Shown here piece by piece: positions 50,916 through 59,301 of a DNA stretch of 64,000 nt; position 1 is the first letter of the stretch; each line of letters begins with the position of its first letter. Position numbers and translations under genes: made by a program. The notes under the pieces were generated by a model. It worked only from the letters and a program-made list of their open reading frames with translations, was not told where the DNA came from and did not search any database. This stretch comes from Actinophytocola xanthii (GTDB lineage Bacteria; Actinomycetota; Actinomycetes; Mycobacteriales; Pseudonocardiaceae), in contig NZ_MSIE01000025.1 of NCBI RefSeq assembly GCF_001921205.1, forward strand, positions 1 through 64,000. Reading direction: 5' to 3'.

Positions 50916-52427
50916 CTAGTGTTCTTCGGCCAGGGCCGCCAGCAGGGAGGCCTCGTTCACATCGGCGCCCTCGAGGCGGGTGACGACGCGGCCCTCGCGC
51001 AGCACCACGATCGCGTCCGAGCCCTCGACGACCTCCTCGAACTCCGAGGAGATCAGCACCACGGCGAGGCCGTCCTTGGCGAGCTCGTCCACCAGGGCCT
51101 GGACCTCGGCCTTGGCCCCCACGTCGATGCCCCTGGTGGGCTCGTCGAGCAGGAGCACCTTGGGCTGCATGCAGAGCAGCCTGGCCAACAGCACCTTCTG
51201 CTGGTTGCCCCCGGACAGTTCACCGACCCGCTGGTCAGGGCTCGCCGCCTTGATCCGCAGCCGCTGCATGAACGTCTCCACAATGGAGTCCTGGCGACGC
51301 CTGGAGACCAGCCCGGCCGCGGACAGCCGCGGAAGCGCGGCCAACACGATGTTCTCCCGGACCGACAGGTCCGGGAGAATGCCGTCCGCCTTGCGGTCCT
51401 CCGGCAGCAGCACCACGCCGGCGCGCATCGCGGCGGCCACCGAACCGCCCCGCACGCTCCGGCCGGCGACGGTGACCTCCCCGTCGTCGAGCGGGAGCGC
51501 GCCGGCGATCGCCAGCGCGGTCTCGCTGCGCCCCGCGCCGAGCAGCCCGCCCAGCCCGACGATCTCTCCGGGCCGGACCGTGACCTCCACCGAGTCGAGC
51601 CGGTGTTTGACCGTGAGGCCGGTCGCCGCCAGTACCGGTGCCGCCTCCTCGGCGGCGTGCTCGCCCTCGAACTTCGTCGCGCCCTCGCGGCGAACCTCCT
51701 CGAGGTCCCGGCCGAGCATCGTGGCTACCAGCCGCAGCCTGGGCAGCTCGTCCATGGGACCACTGTGGACCACCCGGCCGTCGCGCAGGACGGTCACCTG
51801 GTCGCAGATCCGGTAGAGCTCGTCGAGCCGGTGGCTGACGTAGAGCACGGCGACACCGTCGGCCCGCAGCCGCTCCACGATCCCGAAGAGCGTGTCGACC
51901 TCGCGCGGCTCGAGCGAGGAGGTCGGCTCGTCCAGGATCACCACCCGCGCCCTGGTGTCCGCGGCCCTGGCCACCGCGACCATCTGCTGCACGCCCATCC
52001 CGAGCGTGCGCAGTGGCCTGGTCACGTCGACCCGGATTCCGTAGGAGCCGAGCAGCTGGGTAGCGGCCTCGTTCATCGCCCGGAAGTCCAGCAGCCCGAA
52101 GCGGGTCCGCGGCTCCCGGCCGAGGAACAGGTTGCTGGCCACCGACTGCATCGGCACCAGGTTGACCTCCTGGTACACGGTGCTGATGCCCGCCGCCTGG
52201 GCCTCGGCCGGACCGCCGAACCGGACCGGCCGGCCGAGGTGGTGCAGCGTCCCCTCGTCGGGCGTGTACACCCCGGTCAGAACCTTGATCAGGGTGGACT
52301 TTCCCGCCCCGTTCTCGCCGACGAGCGCATGCACCTCCCCGGCGCGCAGCGTCAGGTCCACATCGGACAGCGCGATGACGCCGGGGAACCGCTTGCCGAT
52401 CGCCGTGGCGACGAGTACCGAGTCCAT
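50916..52427 (-). CDS. Sugar ABC ATPase with two nucleotide-binding domains (YtfR/RbsA-like)
   Basis: Domain 1 has Walker A GENGAGKSTLIKVL (about 38), signature LGMGVQQMVAVARA and Walker B VVILDEPTSSL. Domain 2 has the degenerate Walker A LGGLLGAGRSETALA typical of RbsA proteins, signature LSGGNQQKVLLARLL, and VLLLDEPTRGIDVGAK. The 503-aa length is standard. It lies 23 bp after the binding-protein gene. The protein powers the two-permease sugar importer encoded next. Confidence 0.95.
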   Translation of the reverse strand: MDSVLVATAIGKRFPGVIALSDVDLTLRAGEVHALVGENGAGKSTLIKVLTGVYTPDEGTLHHLGRPVRFGGPAEAQAAGISTVYQEVNLVPMQSVASNLFLGREPRTRFGLLDFRAMNEAATQLLGSYGIRVDVTRPLRTLGMGVQQMVAVARAADTRARVVILDEPTSSLEPREVDTLFGIVERLRADGVAVLYVSHRLDELYRICDQVTVLRDGRVVHSGPMDELPRLRLVATMLGRDLEEVRREGATKFEGEHAAEEAAPVLAATGLTVKHRLDSVEVTVRPGEIVGLGGLLGAGRSETALAIAGALPLDDGEVTVAGRSVRGGSVAAAMRAGVVLLPEDRKADGILPDLSVRENIVLAALPRLSAAGLVSRRRQDSIVETFMQRLRIKAASPDQRVGELSGGNQQKVLLARLLCMQPKVLLLDEPTRGIDVGAKAEVQALVDELAKDGLAVVLISSEFEEVVEGSDAIVVLREGRVVTRLEGADVNEASLLAALAEEH

Positions 52428-52450
52428 GAGCGTGCCCGTCCCGCCTCGCC

Positions 52451-53536
52451 TCAGTAGGCGTTCGCGACCTCGTCGGGGGCGTTGTCCTTGCCGTAGAGCT
52501 TGTCGCTGATCACGACGTTCTGCGACACCTCTTCGCCGGACAGGAACTTCTCCAGGGTCTCGAACGCCAGCGGGCCGAACCGCGGGTTGGACTCGACGAC
52601 CGCGTACAGCTCGCCGTCGACGATCTTCTGCACGGCGTTGCGCGTCCCGTCGATCGAGACCAGCTGGATGTCGGTGCCGGGGGTCTTGCCCGCGCTCTTC
52701 AGGGCGACCAGCGCGCCCAGCGCCATCTCGTCGTTCTCCGCGTAGACACCGTTGATGTCCGGCTGGGCCTGGATGATCTGTTCCATCACCTGCTGGCCCT
52801 TGTCCCGGGCGAACTCACCGGTCTGCTGGGCGACGATCTCGATGTCCGGTGCGATCTCGCCGAGTTCGTCGACGAAGCCGTTGGTGCGGTCGGTGGTCAC
52901 GTTGTTGCCCGAGGCCCCCAGCAGGATGGCGACCTTGCCCTTGTTGTCCAGGGCCTTGGCCATCTCCTGGGCGGCGCGCTTGCCCTGCTCCACGAAGTTC
53001 GAACCGAGGAAGGCCACGTAGTCCTTGCAGGGCTCGGAGTTGACCTTGCGGTCGATCGTGAGCACGGGGATGTTCTTCGCGCGGGCGGCGTCCAGCGCCG
53101 GCTCCAGCCCGTCGGAGTTCAGCGGGGCCACGATCAGCGCCTGCGCGCCCTTGTTGATCATGTCCTGGATGTCCGAGATCTGCTTGCTCAGCTGCGAGTT
53201 CGCGTTGGTGGTGAGCAGTTGCTTCACGCCGACCTTGGCGGCCTCGGACTTGATCGACTCGGTCTCGGCGATCCGGAACGGGTTGGCCTCCTTCTCCGAC
53301 TGGGAGAAGCCGACGATCGCGTTCGAGAGGTCCAGCTGCTCGCCGCCGTACTGCTCCAGCGTGCAGGTCGGGCCCTCGGCGGACTCGCTCTGCGCGACCT
53401 GGGCGCCACCGGTGCCCTCGGGGGAGCCGCCGGTGCCGGACTCCTCGGACTTGGTGCACGCGCTCAGTGCCAGGGCCGCGCAGAGGGCGGTGGCGCCGGC
53501 GAGGCGCATGGTGCGGGGGGAACGGAAGGCCACCAT
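52451..53536 (-). CDS. Sugar-binding lipoprotein (YtfQ-like)
   Basis: The 361-aa protein is a type I periplasmic-binding protein. It has a lipoprotein signal with lipobox LSAC (Cys27 or so), a Gly/Ser linker and the binding fold, including IVGFSQSEKEANPFRIAETESIKSEA, the QISDIQDMINKGAQALIVAPL hinge strand and YAENDEMALGALVALKSAG. The opening matches E. coli YtfQ, which binds galactofuranose. ATG 53536 is preceded by GGAG, 7 bases away. It is the first gene of the six-gene import and glycosidase operon. Confidence 0.9.
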   Translation of the reverse strand: MVAFRSPRTMRLAGATALCAALALSACTKSEESGTGGSPEGTGGAQVAQSESAEGPTCTLEQYGGEQLDLSNAIVGFSQSEKEANPFRIAETESIKSEAAKVGVKQLLTTNANSQLSKQISDIQDMINKGAQALIVAPLNSDGLEPALDAARAKNIPVLTIDRKVNSEPCKDYVAFLGSNFVEQGKRAAQEMAKALDNKGKVAILLGASGNNVTTDRTNGFVDELGEIAPDIEIVAQQTGEFARDKGQQVMEQIIQAQPDINGVYAENDEMALGALVALKSAGKTPGTDIQLVSIDGTRNAVQKIVDGELYAVVESNPRFGPLAFETLEKFLSGEEVSQNVVISDKLYGKDNAPDEVANAY

Positions 53537-53590
53537 TGGCTCACTCCTGGCCGATCACGGAGGTCGCACCCGGTCGGCAACCTCGCCGAT

Positions 53591-53661
53591 CAAATTCAGT
53601 CACATCCGAAACTTATCTGTCAAGGCACAACTCGATTCCGCACAGGCACGAACAAATTCAG
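53591..53661 (-). promoter_or_regulatory. Promoter region of the ytfQ-like operon with repeated CAAATTCAG
   Basis: The sequence CAAATTCAG occurs at 53591-53599 and 53653-53661 in direct orientation, 62 bp apart. Between them the minus strand carries TTGACA (53618-53623), a good -35 hexamer; 17 bases on, ACTGAA overlaps the first repeat as a weak -10. The repeats are candidate DeoR binding sites. Confidence 0.5.
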
Positions 53662-53680
53662 GACCTGAACGAACCGCTGA

Positions 53681-54493
53681 TCAGCCGGAACGGCGGGCGG
53701 TGCGGGGGCGCGGCGCCGCGGGAACGGCGGCCACGTGCACGGTGATGCCGAGTGCGCGCAAGGCGTCCAGCTCATCCGGGTCGGCCTGGTCGTCGGTGAC
53801 GACGTGCTGGATGTCCTCCACGGCCACCGTCTGCAGCAGCGCGTCGGTGCCGATCTTGGTGTGGTCGGCGAGCACGACGACCTCGGCCGCTGCCGCGGCG
53901 ATCGCGCGGTCGACTCCGGCCACGGCCAGGTTCGGTGTCGACAGTCCCCGGACGGCGGTGAGCCCGTTGCCGGAGATGAACGCCCGGGTGCCCTGCACGG
54001 TCGCAAGCGCCTGCTCGGTCGTGCCGCCCACCAGGGCGTGGATCGGGCCCCGCAACGAGCCGCCGGTGACCACGACGTCGACCCCGTGCGCGCCGGCCAG
54101 TGCCCGAGCCACCAGCAGCGAGTTGGTCACCACGGTCAGCTCGGTGTGCCGGGTGAGCCGCCCGGCGAACGCCTGGGTGGTGGTGCCGGCACCCACCACG
54201 ATCGCGTCCCCGTCGGCCACGAGCTCCGCCGCGAGCGCGGCTATCGCGGCCTTCGCGTCCGCCGCGACCAGCGACTTCTCCGAGTAGGACGGCTCGTGGG
54301 AGAGGCCGCCGGGCAGCACCGCCCCGCCGTGGCGCCGGTCGAGCAGCCCCTGGGCCTCGAGCGCGCGCAGGTCGCGGCGGACGGTGACCTCCGAGGTCTC
54401 CACCTGGCGGGCGAGCTCCCGCAGGGAAATGGCACCGCTGGACCGCACCAGCTCGAGGATGCGTTGCCGTCGTTCCGCCGCGAACACACTCAC
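53681..54493 (-). CDS. DeoR-family sugar-responsive regulator
   Basis: The N-terminal DeoR helix-turn-helix (about 2-55: ERRQRILELVRSSGAISLRELARQVETSEVTVRRDLRALE) includes the family signature. Residues 75-250 form the sugar-phosphate sensing domain, with VVGAGTTTQAFAGRL and VVVLADHTKIG. Start GTG 54493 gives 270 aa; a longer frame would run into the palindrome region. It precedes the ytfQ-like gene by 144 bp on the same strand and is the probable local regulator. The likely inducer is a phosphorylated sugar. Confidence 0.93.
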   Translation of the reverse strand: MSVFAAERRQRILELVRSSGAISLRELARQVETSEVTVRRDLRALEAQGLLDRRHGGAVLPGGLSHEPSYSEKSLVAADAKAAIAALAAELVADGDAIVVGAGTTTQAFAGRLTRHTELTVVTNSLLVARALAGAHGVDVVVTGGSLRGPIHALVGGTTEQALATVQGTRAFISGNGLTAVRGLSTPNLAVAGVDRAIAAAAAEVVVLADHTKIGTDALLQTVAVEDIQHVVTDDQADPDELDALRALGITVHVAAVPAAPRPRTARRSG

Positions 54494-54532
54494 GACAGTA
54501 GAGGGTCCCCGCCGTGGCACCCGTGCTATGGT

Positions 54533-54564
54533 CGGGAAAGCGCTTGCCGGCAAGCGCTTTCCCG
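54533..54564. promoter_or_regulatory. Perfect 32-bp palindrome made of two LacI-type operators
   Basis: Bases 54533-54564 are one exact palindrome. It consists of two abutting 14-mers, GGAAAGCGCTTGCC and GGCAAGCGCTTTCC, each an AAGCGCTT-centred LacI-family operator, plus flanking CG and GC-type ends. It lies 40 bp from the deoR start and 30 bp from the sugar dehydrogenase start, in the divergent region. Confidence 0.8.
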
Positions 54565-54594
54565 GAGCGTTCGACCCCCGAGGTGGTGGACGAA

Positions 54595-56658
54595 TTGTCT
54601 TTCTCCCGACGGTTGCTGGTTCCGATCGCGGCGGCGGTCCTCACCGGAAGCCTCGTCGGAACTCCTTCGGCGGCAGCCCAGGCGGACGAGCCGATCCAGG
54701 ACCCGCTCCCGGACCCGGTCCCGTCCTCGCTGGGCATCACGGTCGAGGAGTTCGCCCAGTTCCCCAAGACCGAACCTGTCCCGGCGCCGACAGACCAGCG
54801 GCTGGTGCGCCACGCGCGCATCAACCACCTCGGCGAGATCCCCGACGGCTCCGGCCGGATGTACGTCCCCGACCTGAACGGGCGGATGTACCTGCTCGGC
54901 GACGACGGCGTCCCGCACCTGTACCTCGATGTCGGCGCCGAGTTCGCACCCGAGTTCATCTCAGGCCGCGGCCTGGGCTCCGGCTCCGGGTTCATCACCT
55001 TCCACCCGGACTTCGCGCGCAACGGCAAGTTCTACACGGTGCACACCGAGTGGGGGGCCGGCCTGGACGAGCCGACGACTCATCCCGAGCAGCCCGGTGC
55101 CGAGTTCCACGGGATCGTCACCGAGTGGACCGCCGACGACCCGGCCGCCGACGTGTTCAGCGGGACCCGGCGCCAGGTCCTGCGGTTGGGCTTCTTCGGG
55201 CGGATCCACGGCCTCCAGCAGATCGACTTCAACCCGACCGCGCGCCGGGGCAGCCCCGACCACGGCATCCTCTACATCGCGGCGGGTGACGGCGGCCTCG
55301 GCGCCACGACGACCGACCCGCAGGACCCGACCACCCCGTACGGCAAGCTGCTGCGCATCGACCCGTTGGGTACCGACGGTCCCGGCGGCACCTACGGCAT
55401 CCCGCCGGACAACCCGTTCGCGGGCGAGGACGGCGTGCTCGACGAGATCTACGCCCTCGGCATGCGTGACCCGCACCGCTTCAGCTGGGACCCGGCCGCG
55501 GGGAACCGGATATTCCTCGGCCACATCGGCGAGCACCGCGTCGAGGCCGTCTACGACGTGCGCCCCGGCGACAACTTCGGCTGGAGCGAGCGCGAGGGGC
55601 CGTTCGTGTTCAAGCGCGGCGACCCCGTGTGCGGTGTCTACCCGCTGCCCGAGGACGACGAGCAGTACGGCTACACCTACCCGGTCGCCGCCTTCGACCA
55701 CAACCCGCCGCCCGGCCACCCGCTCTGCTCCGACTCCGGGCACGCGATCAGCGGCGGCTTCGTCTACCGCGGCCACGACGTGCCGCAGCTGCGCGGGAAG
55801 TACGTGTTCACCGACCTGGTCGACGGCCGGATCTTCTACACCGAGGCCAGCGAGATGCGACGCGGCCGGCCGATGGCCCAGATCCACCAGCTGATGGTCT
55901 ACACCCCCGACGGCGTGCGGACGACGATGCGGGAGCTGGCCGGTGACACCCGGGTCGACCTGCGCTTCGGCCGCGACGCGGAGGGCGAGCTGTACCTGCT
56001 GGCCAAGGCCAACGGCAAGGTCTGGAAGGTGGTCGGGGCCAAGCGCTTCGCCGCCTGCGCCACTGGGCACACGACGGTCCGGGCGAACGACGCGCGGGAC
56101 TGGACCCCGCTCACCCCGGAGAAGTGGGACTTCCGCCATGGGCAGGCCATTCTCACCAGTCCCGGTGAAGCCCCTCCCGGCCCGCGCCGCCCGTTCGAGT
56201 ACGCGGTGCTCTCCGACGGCCCGGCGTTCGCGAACAGCCGGACCTCCGCGCGGGTTCGCCTGGACACCCCGGTCGAGGTCACGAACCGGGACGTGGTGAT
56301 CCTGTTCGGGTACCAGTCCGACACCCGCTTCTACTACGCGCACCTGTCCACGGACAACACGATCTACCCGCACAACGGGATCTTCGTGGTGAACGACGCG
56401 GACCGGGTGCGGATCGACGACCAGTGGGACGAGGCGCTCTCGCGCGGCGCACCACCGTCCATCACCGACACGCGCTGGCACGACGTGCGCGTGACGCACT
56501 GCGCGTCGTCGGGCGAGATCGCGGTGCACGTCGACGGGACGCTCGTGATGACCGCGGTGGACCGGACGTTCGCCGAGGGCCGGACCGGGTTCGGCTCGTT
56601 CGACAACATCGGTCGCACCAGCCACTTCGCCACGACGGGAACGGCGGTGCGCCGGTGA
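54595..56658 (+). CDS. Secreted PQQ-type glucose/sorbosone dehydrogenase homologue with LamG-like tail
   Basis: From TTG 54595 the protein has a signal peptide (SFSRRLLVPIAAAVLTGSLVG). The propeller (about 70-450) shows GSGSGFITFHPDFARNGKFYTVHTE, QIDFNPTARRGSPDHGILYIAAGDGG, IYALGMRDPHRFSWDP and HAISGGFVYRGHDVPQLRGKYVFTD, typical of soluble glucose dehydrogenase-like proteins. The C-terminal 200 residues form a laminin-G/concanavalin-like domain (DTRWHDVRVTHCASSGEIAVHVDGTLV). A LacI-type double operator lies upstream. The oxidised sugar is unknown; cofactor binding is inferred from family. Confidence 0.87.
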   Translation: MSFSRRLLVPIAAAVLTGSLVGTPSAAAQADEPIQDPLPDPVPSSLGITVEEFAQFPKTEPVPAPTDQRLVRHARINHLGEIPDGSGRMYVPDLNGRMYLLGDDGVPHLYLDVGAEFAPEFISGRGLGSGSGFITFHPDFARNGKFYTVHTEWGAGLDEPTTHPEQPGAEFHGIVTEWTADDPAADVFSGTRRQVLRLGFFGRIHGLQQIDFNPTARRGSPDHGILYIAAGDGGLGATTTDPQDPTTPYGKLLRIDPLGTDGPGGTYGIPPDNPFAGEDGVLDEIYALGMRDPHRFSWDPAAGNRIFLGHIGEHRVEAVYDVRPGDNFGWSEREGPFVFKRGDPVCGVYPLPEDDEQYGYTYPVAAFDHNPPPGHPLCSDSGHAISGGFVYRGHDVPQLRGKYVFTDLVDGRIFYTEASEMRRGRPMAQIHQLMVYTPDGVRTTMRELAGDTRVDLRFGRDAEGELYLLAKANGKVWKVVGAKRFAACATGHTTVRANDARDWTPLTPEKWDFRHGQAILTSPGEAPPGPRRPFEYAVLSDGPAFANSRTSARVRLDTPVEVTNRDVVILFGYQSDTRFYYAHLSTDNTIYPHNGIFVVNDADRVRIDDQWDEALSRGAPPSITDTRWHDVRVTHCASSGEIAVHVDGTLVMTAVDRTFAEGRTGFGSFDNIGRTSHFATTGTAVRR

Positions 56659-57599
56659 GGCCGGTGTCCCGCGTCGCTCGGGTGGTCGCGGCGTCGCTGT
56701 GTGCCTCGCTCGCTCTGCTGCCCGCACCGGTGCCGGCCGCGGCGACTCCCTCGGTCGGCGCCGTGTTTCCCACCCTGGCCCGCAACCTCGTCGCGTACTA
56801 CGACTTCGAGCACCCGGTACGGGGCCGCCCGGAGCTGGAACGGGACCAGGGCCGCTCGGGGACCGACCTGTGGCTGGTCAACGGGGGCGCGGAGATGCGC
56901 ATACGCGACCGCGGCGGGCACGCGCTGGTGACCAGGCAGGTCGACCCCGCCACCGCCGGCAACGACGACTGGAAGGCCGGGGTGTACGCGGCCGACGGGG
57001 TGCCGACGCTGCGTGCGTTCAACGGAGCCCGGCAGATCAGCGTGCTCGGGTGGTTCAAGGTGACCGGTGAGCTGCCGGCGTTGAACTCGACGACGCCGGC
57101 ACCCGACGATCGGTACAACGCGGTCGGCCTGGCGGGGGTGCTGAGCGGCGACTCCGACGGGCACGCGGTCCGCGCACTGCTCGAGGTGATCGACGTGGCC
57201 GGCGAGCTGCGTGTGGTCGCGCTGGGCCGGCGGGTGGACGGCGCGAGCTCGCAGACCTTCGCCGCCTCGGCCGACTGGCGCGAGGTGCTGCCGCGCGGCC
57301 GGTGGGTCCACCTGGCCGCGACGTTCGACTTCGACACCGGCGAGATGGCGCTCTACCGCAACGGCCGACCGCTGCCCGGTACCTACACGGTGGCGGGCGA
57401 CCCGTGGGCCGTGACCGGGCCGCCAGAGCCCGACCGGGCGAGCCCGACCGACCCGGCCGGCATCAAGATCGGCGGCAGCTTCCCGCAGGACACCCTCGAA
57501 CGCAACCCGTGCGACTGCCGGATGGACGGGTTGATGTTCCTGGACCGTGCCGTGTCGCCGGTGGAGGTGTGGGCCCAGTACCACTGGTCCCGCTCCTGA
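56655..57599 (+). CDS. Secreted LamG-domain protein
   Basis: GTG 56655 overlaps the dehydrogenase stop (GTGA), so the pair is coupled. A signal peptide (RVARVVAASLCASLALLPAPVPAAA) leads to a LamG/concanavalin-like fold. NLVAYYDFEHPV opens the domain, ISVLGWFKVTGELPAL and RGRWVHLAATFDFDTGEMALYRNGRPL form its centre, and GLMFLDRAVSPVEVWAQY ends it. A carbohydrate-binding role fits. The 314-aa protein probably works with the dehydrogenase at the cell surface. Confidence 0.85.
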   Translation: MRPVSRVARVVAASLCASLALLPAPVPAAATPSVGAVFPTLARNLVAYYDFEHPVRGRPELERDQGRSGTDLWLVNGGAEMRIRDRGGHALVTRQVDPATAGNDDWKAGVYAADGVPTLRAFNGARQISVLGWFKVTGELPALNSTTPAPDDRYNAVGLAGVLSGDSDGHAVRALLEVIDVAGELRVVALGRRVDGASSQTFAASADWREVLPRGRWVHLAATFDFDTGEMALYRNGRPLPGTYTVAGDPWAVTGPPEPDRASPTDPAGIKIGGSFPQDTLERNPCDCRMDGLMFLDRAVSPVEVWAQYHWSRS

Positions 57600-57617
57600 T
57601 CTCAGAGGGCCGACCAG

Positions 57618-57653
57618 GCCGCCGGGTGTGGACCTCGACCAGAACCCGGCGGC
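57618..57653. terminator. Bidirectional hairpin terminator
   Basis: GCCGCCGGGT and ACCCGGCGGC form a perfect 10-bp stem with a 16-base loop in the 63-bp gap between the LamG gene and the convergent phosphatase gene. Confidence 0.6.
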
Positions 57654-57662
57654 ACTCGTGCG

Positions 57663-58358
57663 TCAGGTCAGCGGCTCCGGGCGGATGGTGAACGCCGGGT
57701 GCAGGTGGGCGGTGTCGTTGAAGCGGCGGATGATCCAGCGGTCGTCGGTGACCACGAGCTGGGTGATCGAGGCGTTGTCGGCGTCGACGAAGGCGAACGG
57801 CTCGGAGCCGGTGGCCATCGCGACGATCTGGCCGATGACGCCGCCGTGGGTGAAGGCCACCACCCGGCCGTCGGGGTGCGCCGAGGCGATGCGGCCGACC
57901 GCGGCGCGGACCCGCGCGGCGAGGTCCTCGGTGGACTCCGCGCCCGGGATGGCGTCCCAGCGCTGGGTCTCCCACATCCGCACCGCGTACTCGTGCCGCT
58001 GCGCCACCCGGATCCGGAACAGCCCGCCCTCCCACTCGCCGAGCAGCACCTCACGCAGGTCCGGCTCCACCCGCGGGGTCAGACCGAGGCGCTTGGCGAG
58101 CGGGGCGGCTGTCTGCTGGGTCCGCCGCAGGCTGGTGACGTAGAGCGCGTCGACCGGCTCCACCGCGAGCCGGTCGCCGACCAGCTCGGCCTCGCGCTCG
58201 CCCTCCGGCGCCAACGGCGGATCGCCGTGCCCGTCGACCAGCGGGAACCGCTCGTCCTCGCGCGCCGGAGCGGACTCACCGTGGCGGACCAGCAGGATCT
58301 CGGTGGCCCCGGGTGGGAGCGCGAAGCGGAACTGGCGGTACTCGGCAGGCTCGGTCAT
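57663..58358 (-). CDS. Histidine phosphatase family protein
   Basis: The first motif, EILLVRHGESAP (about 20), provides the phosphoacceptor His. The second, VVAFTHGGVIGQIV, provides the other catalytic His that the 17618-18283 homologue lacks. The RTQQTAAPLAKRLGL helix and EVLLGEWEGGLF segment are standard. From ATG 58358 the protein is 231 aa. Substrates could be phosphosugars or phosphoglycerate; none is indicated by the neighbours. It is divergent from the padR gene. Confidence 0.92.
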   Translation of the reverse strand: MTEPAEYRQFRFALPPGATEILLVRHGESAPAREDERFPLVDGHGDPPLAPEGEREAELVGDRLAVEPVDALYVTSLRRTQQTAAPLAKRLGLTPRVEPDLREVLLGEWEGGLFRIRVAQRHEYAVRMWETQRWDAIPGAESTEDLAARVRAAVGRIASAHPDGRVVAFTHGGVIGQIVAMATGSEPFAFVDADNASITQLVVTDDRWIIRRFNDTAHLHPAFTIRPEPLT

Positions 58359-58434
58359 GGGCCCATTCAACACCGGAACACCGACGGTGCTACCCCTGAT
58401 ATTCGAAGTCGGATATTTGGACTATCCTGACGCC

Positions 58435-59088
58435 ATGGGCAAGCGCAAGCTCACCAACCCGCTGGCTCTCGCGGTGCTGGGCCTGCTCCTGGAGCGGCCG
58501 ATGCACCCCTACGAAATGTCCAGCACGCTGCGCGAGCGGGCCAAGGAGGAGAGCATCAAGCTCAACTACGGGTCGCTCTACTCGGTGGTCGAGTCGCTGC
58601 GGAGGCACGGGCTGATCGAGGTGCACGAGACGGTGCGGGAGGGGCGGCGGCCCGAGCGCACCGTCTACGCGATCACCGACCCCGGCCGCGACGAGTTCGT
58701 GGACTGGGAGAGCGAGCTGCTCTCGATACCGGCCAAGGAGTTCACCCAGTTCGAGGCGGCGCTCTCGCTGATGCCCGCGCTACCCCCCGACATCGTGGTC
58801 CGGCTGCTCGAGACGCGACGGATGCGCGTCGCCGCCGAGGTGGCAGGCATGACCGCGGTGATGGAGGAGATGTCCAAGCGGGGGATGCCCTACCTCTGGG
58901 TGGTCGAGGCGGACTACGTCCAGGCCCTGCGCCGGGCCGAGTTGGCGTTCGTCGACGACCTCATCGCCAGGATCAAGGACGGCTCGCTGGAGGGCGTCGA
59001 GGTCTGGCGGCACGCGCACGAGTCCGGCGGGCTCCCGGCCGAGAGCGACTGGGAGGAGGCCGTTCGACATCTGCGCAACGTCAAGTAG
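58435..59088 (+). CDS. PadR-family transcriptional regulator
   Basis: The 217-aa protein has the PadR winged helix (LALAVLGLLLERPMHPYEMSSTLRERAKEESIKLNYGSLYSVVESLRRHGLI, about 10-60) with the wing VREGRRPERTVYAITDPGRDEF, and a C-terminal helical dimerisation domain. The -10-like AT-rich region ATATTCGAAGTCGGATATTTGG lies upstream. The exporter genes follow by 213 bp. PadR proteins usually repress a neighbouring drug exporter, which fits this position. Confidence 0.94.
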   Translation: MGKRKLTNPLALAVLGLLLERPMHPYEMSSTLRERAKEESIKLNYGSLYSVVESLRRHGLIEVHETVREGRRPERTVYAITDPGRDEFVDWESELLSIPAKEFTQFEAALSLMPALPPDIVVRLLETRRMRVAAEVAGMTAVMEEMSKRGMPYLWVVEADYVQALRRAELAFVDDLIARIKDGSLEGVEVWRHAHESGGLPAESDWEEAVRHLRNVK

Positions 59089-59098
59089 GCGCCATTGC

Positions 59099-59153
59099 GA
59101 CGTCAGCTTGACGTCACGCTGACGTCAGCGACATACTCTGACCCGGATATCCG
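59099..59153 (+). promoter_or_regulatory. Three GACGTCA boxes at 11-bp spacing with promoter and CGGATATCCG site
   Basis: GACGTCA occurs at 59099-59105, 59110-59116 and 59121-59127, one helical turn apart. TTGACG (59108-59113) and CATACT (59132-59137), 18 bases apart, form a plausible promoter overlapping the boxes. The 10-bp palindrome CGGATATCCG follows at 59144-59153, sharing CGGATAT with the padR promoter region. Confidence 0.6.
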
Positions 59154-59301
59154 ATACAGAAACGCTGGCCGGGTGCGGCAACACCCGGCCAGCGACCAGA
59201 AACCCAGGCTCGTTCCCGTGACGGCTCGACACCCAGGCTGCACTCTCCACCTTAGCGGCCGTGCACGCGGACCGACCTGGCCTACCAGGAGGTTCACCGT
59301 C

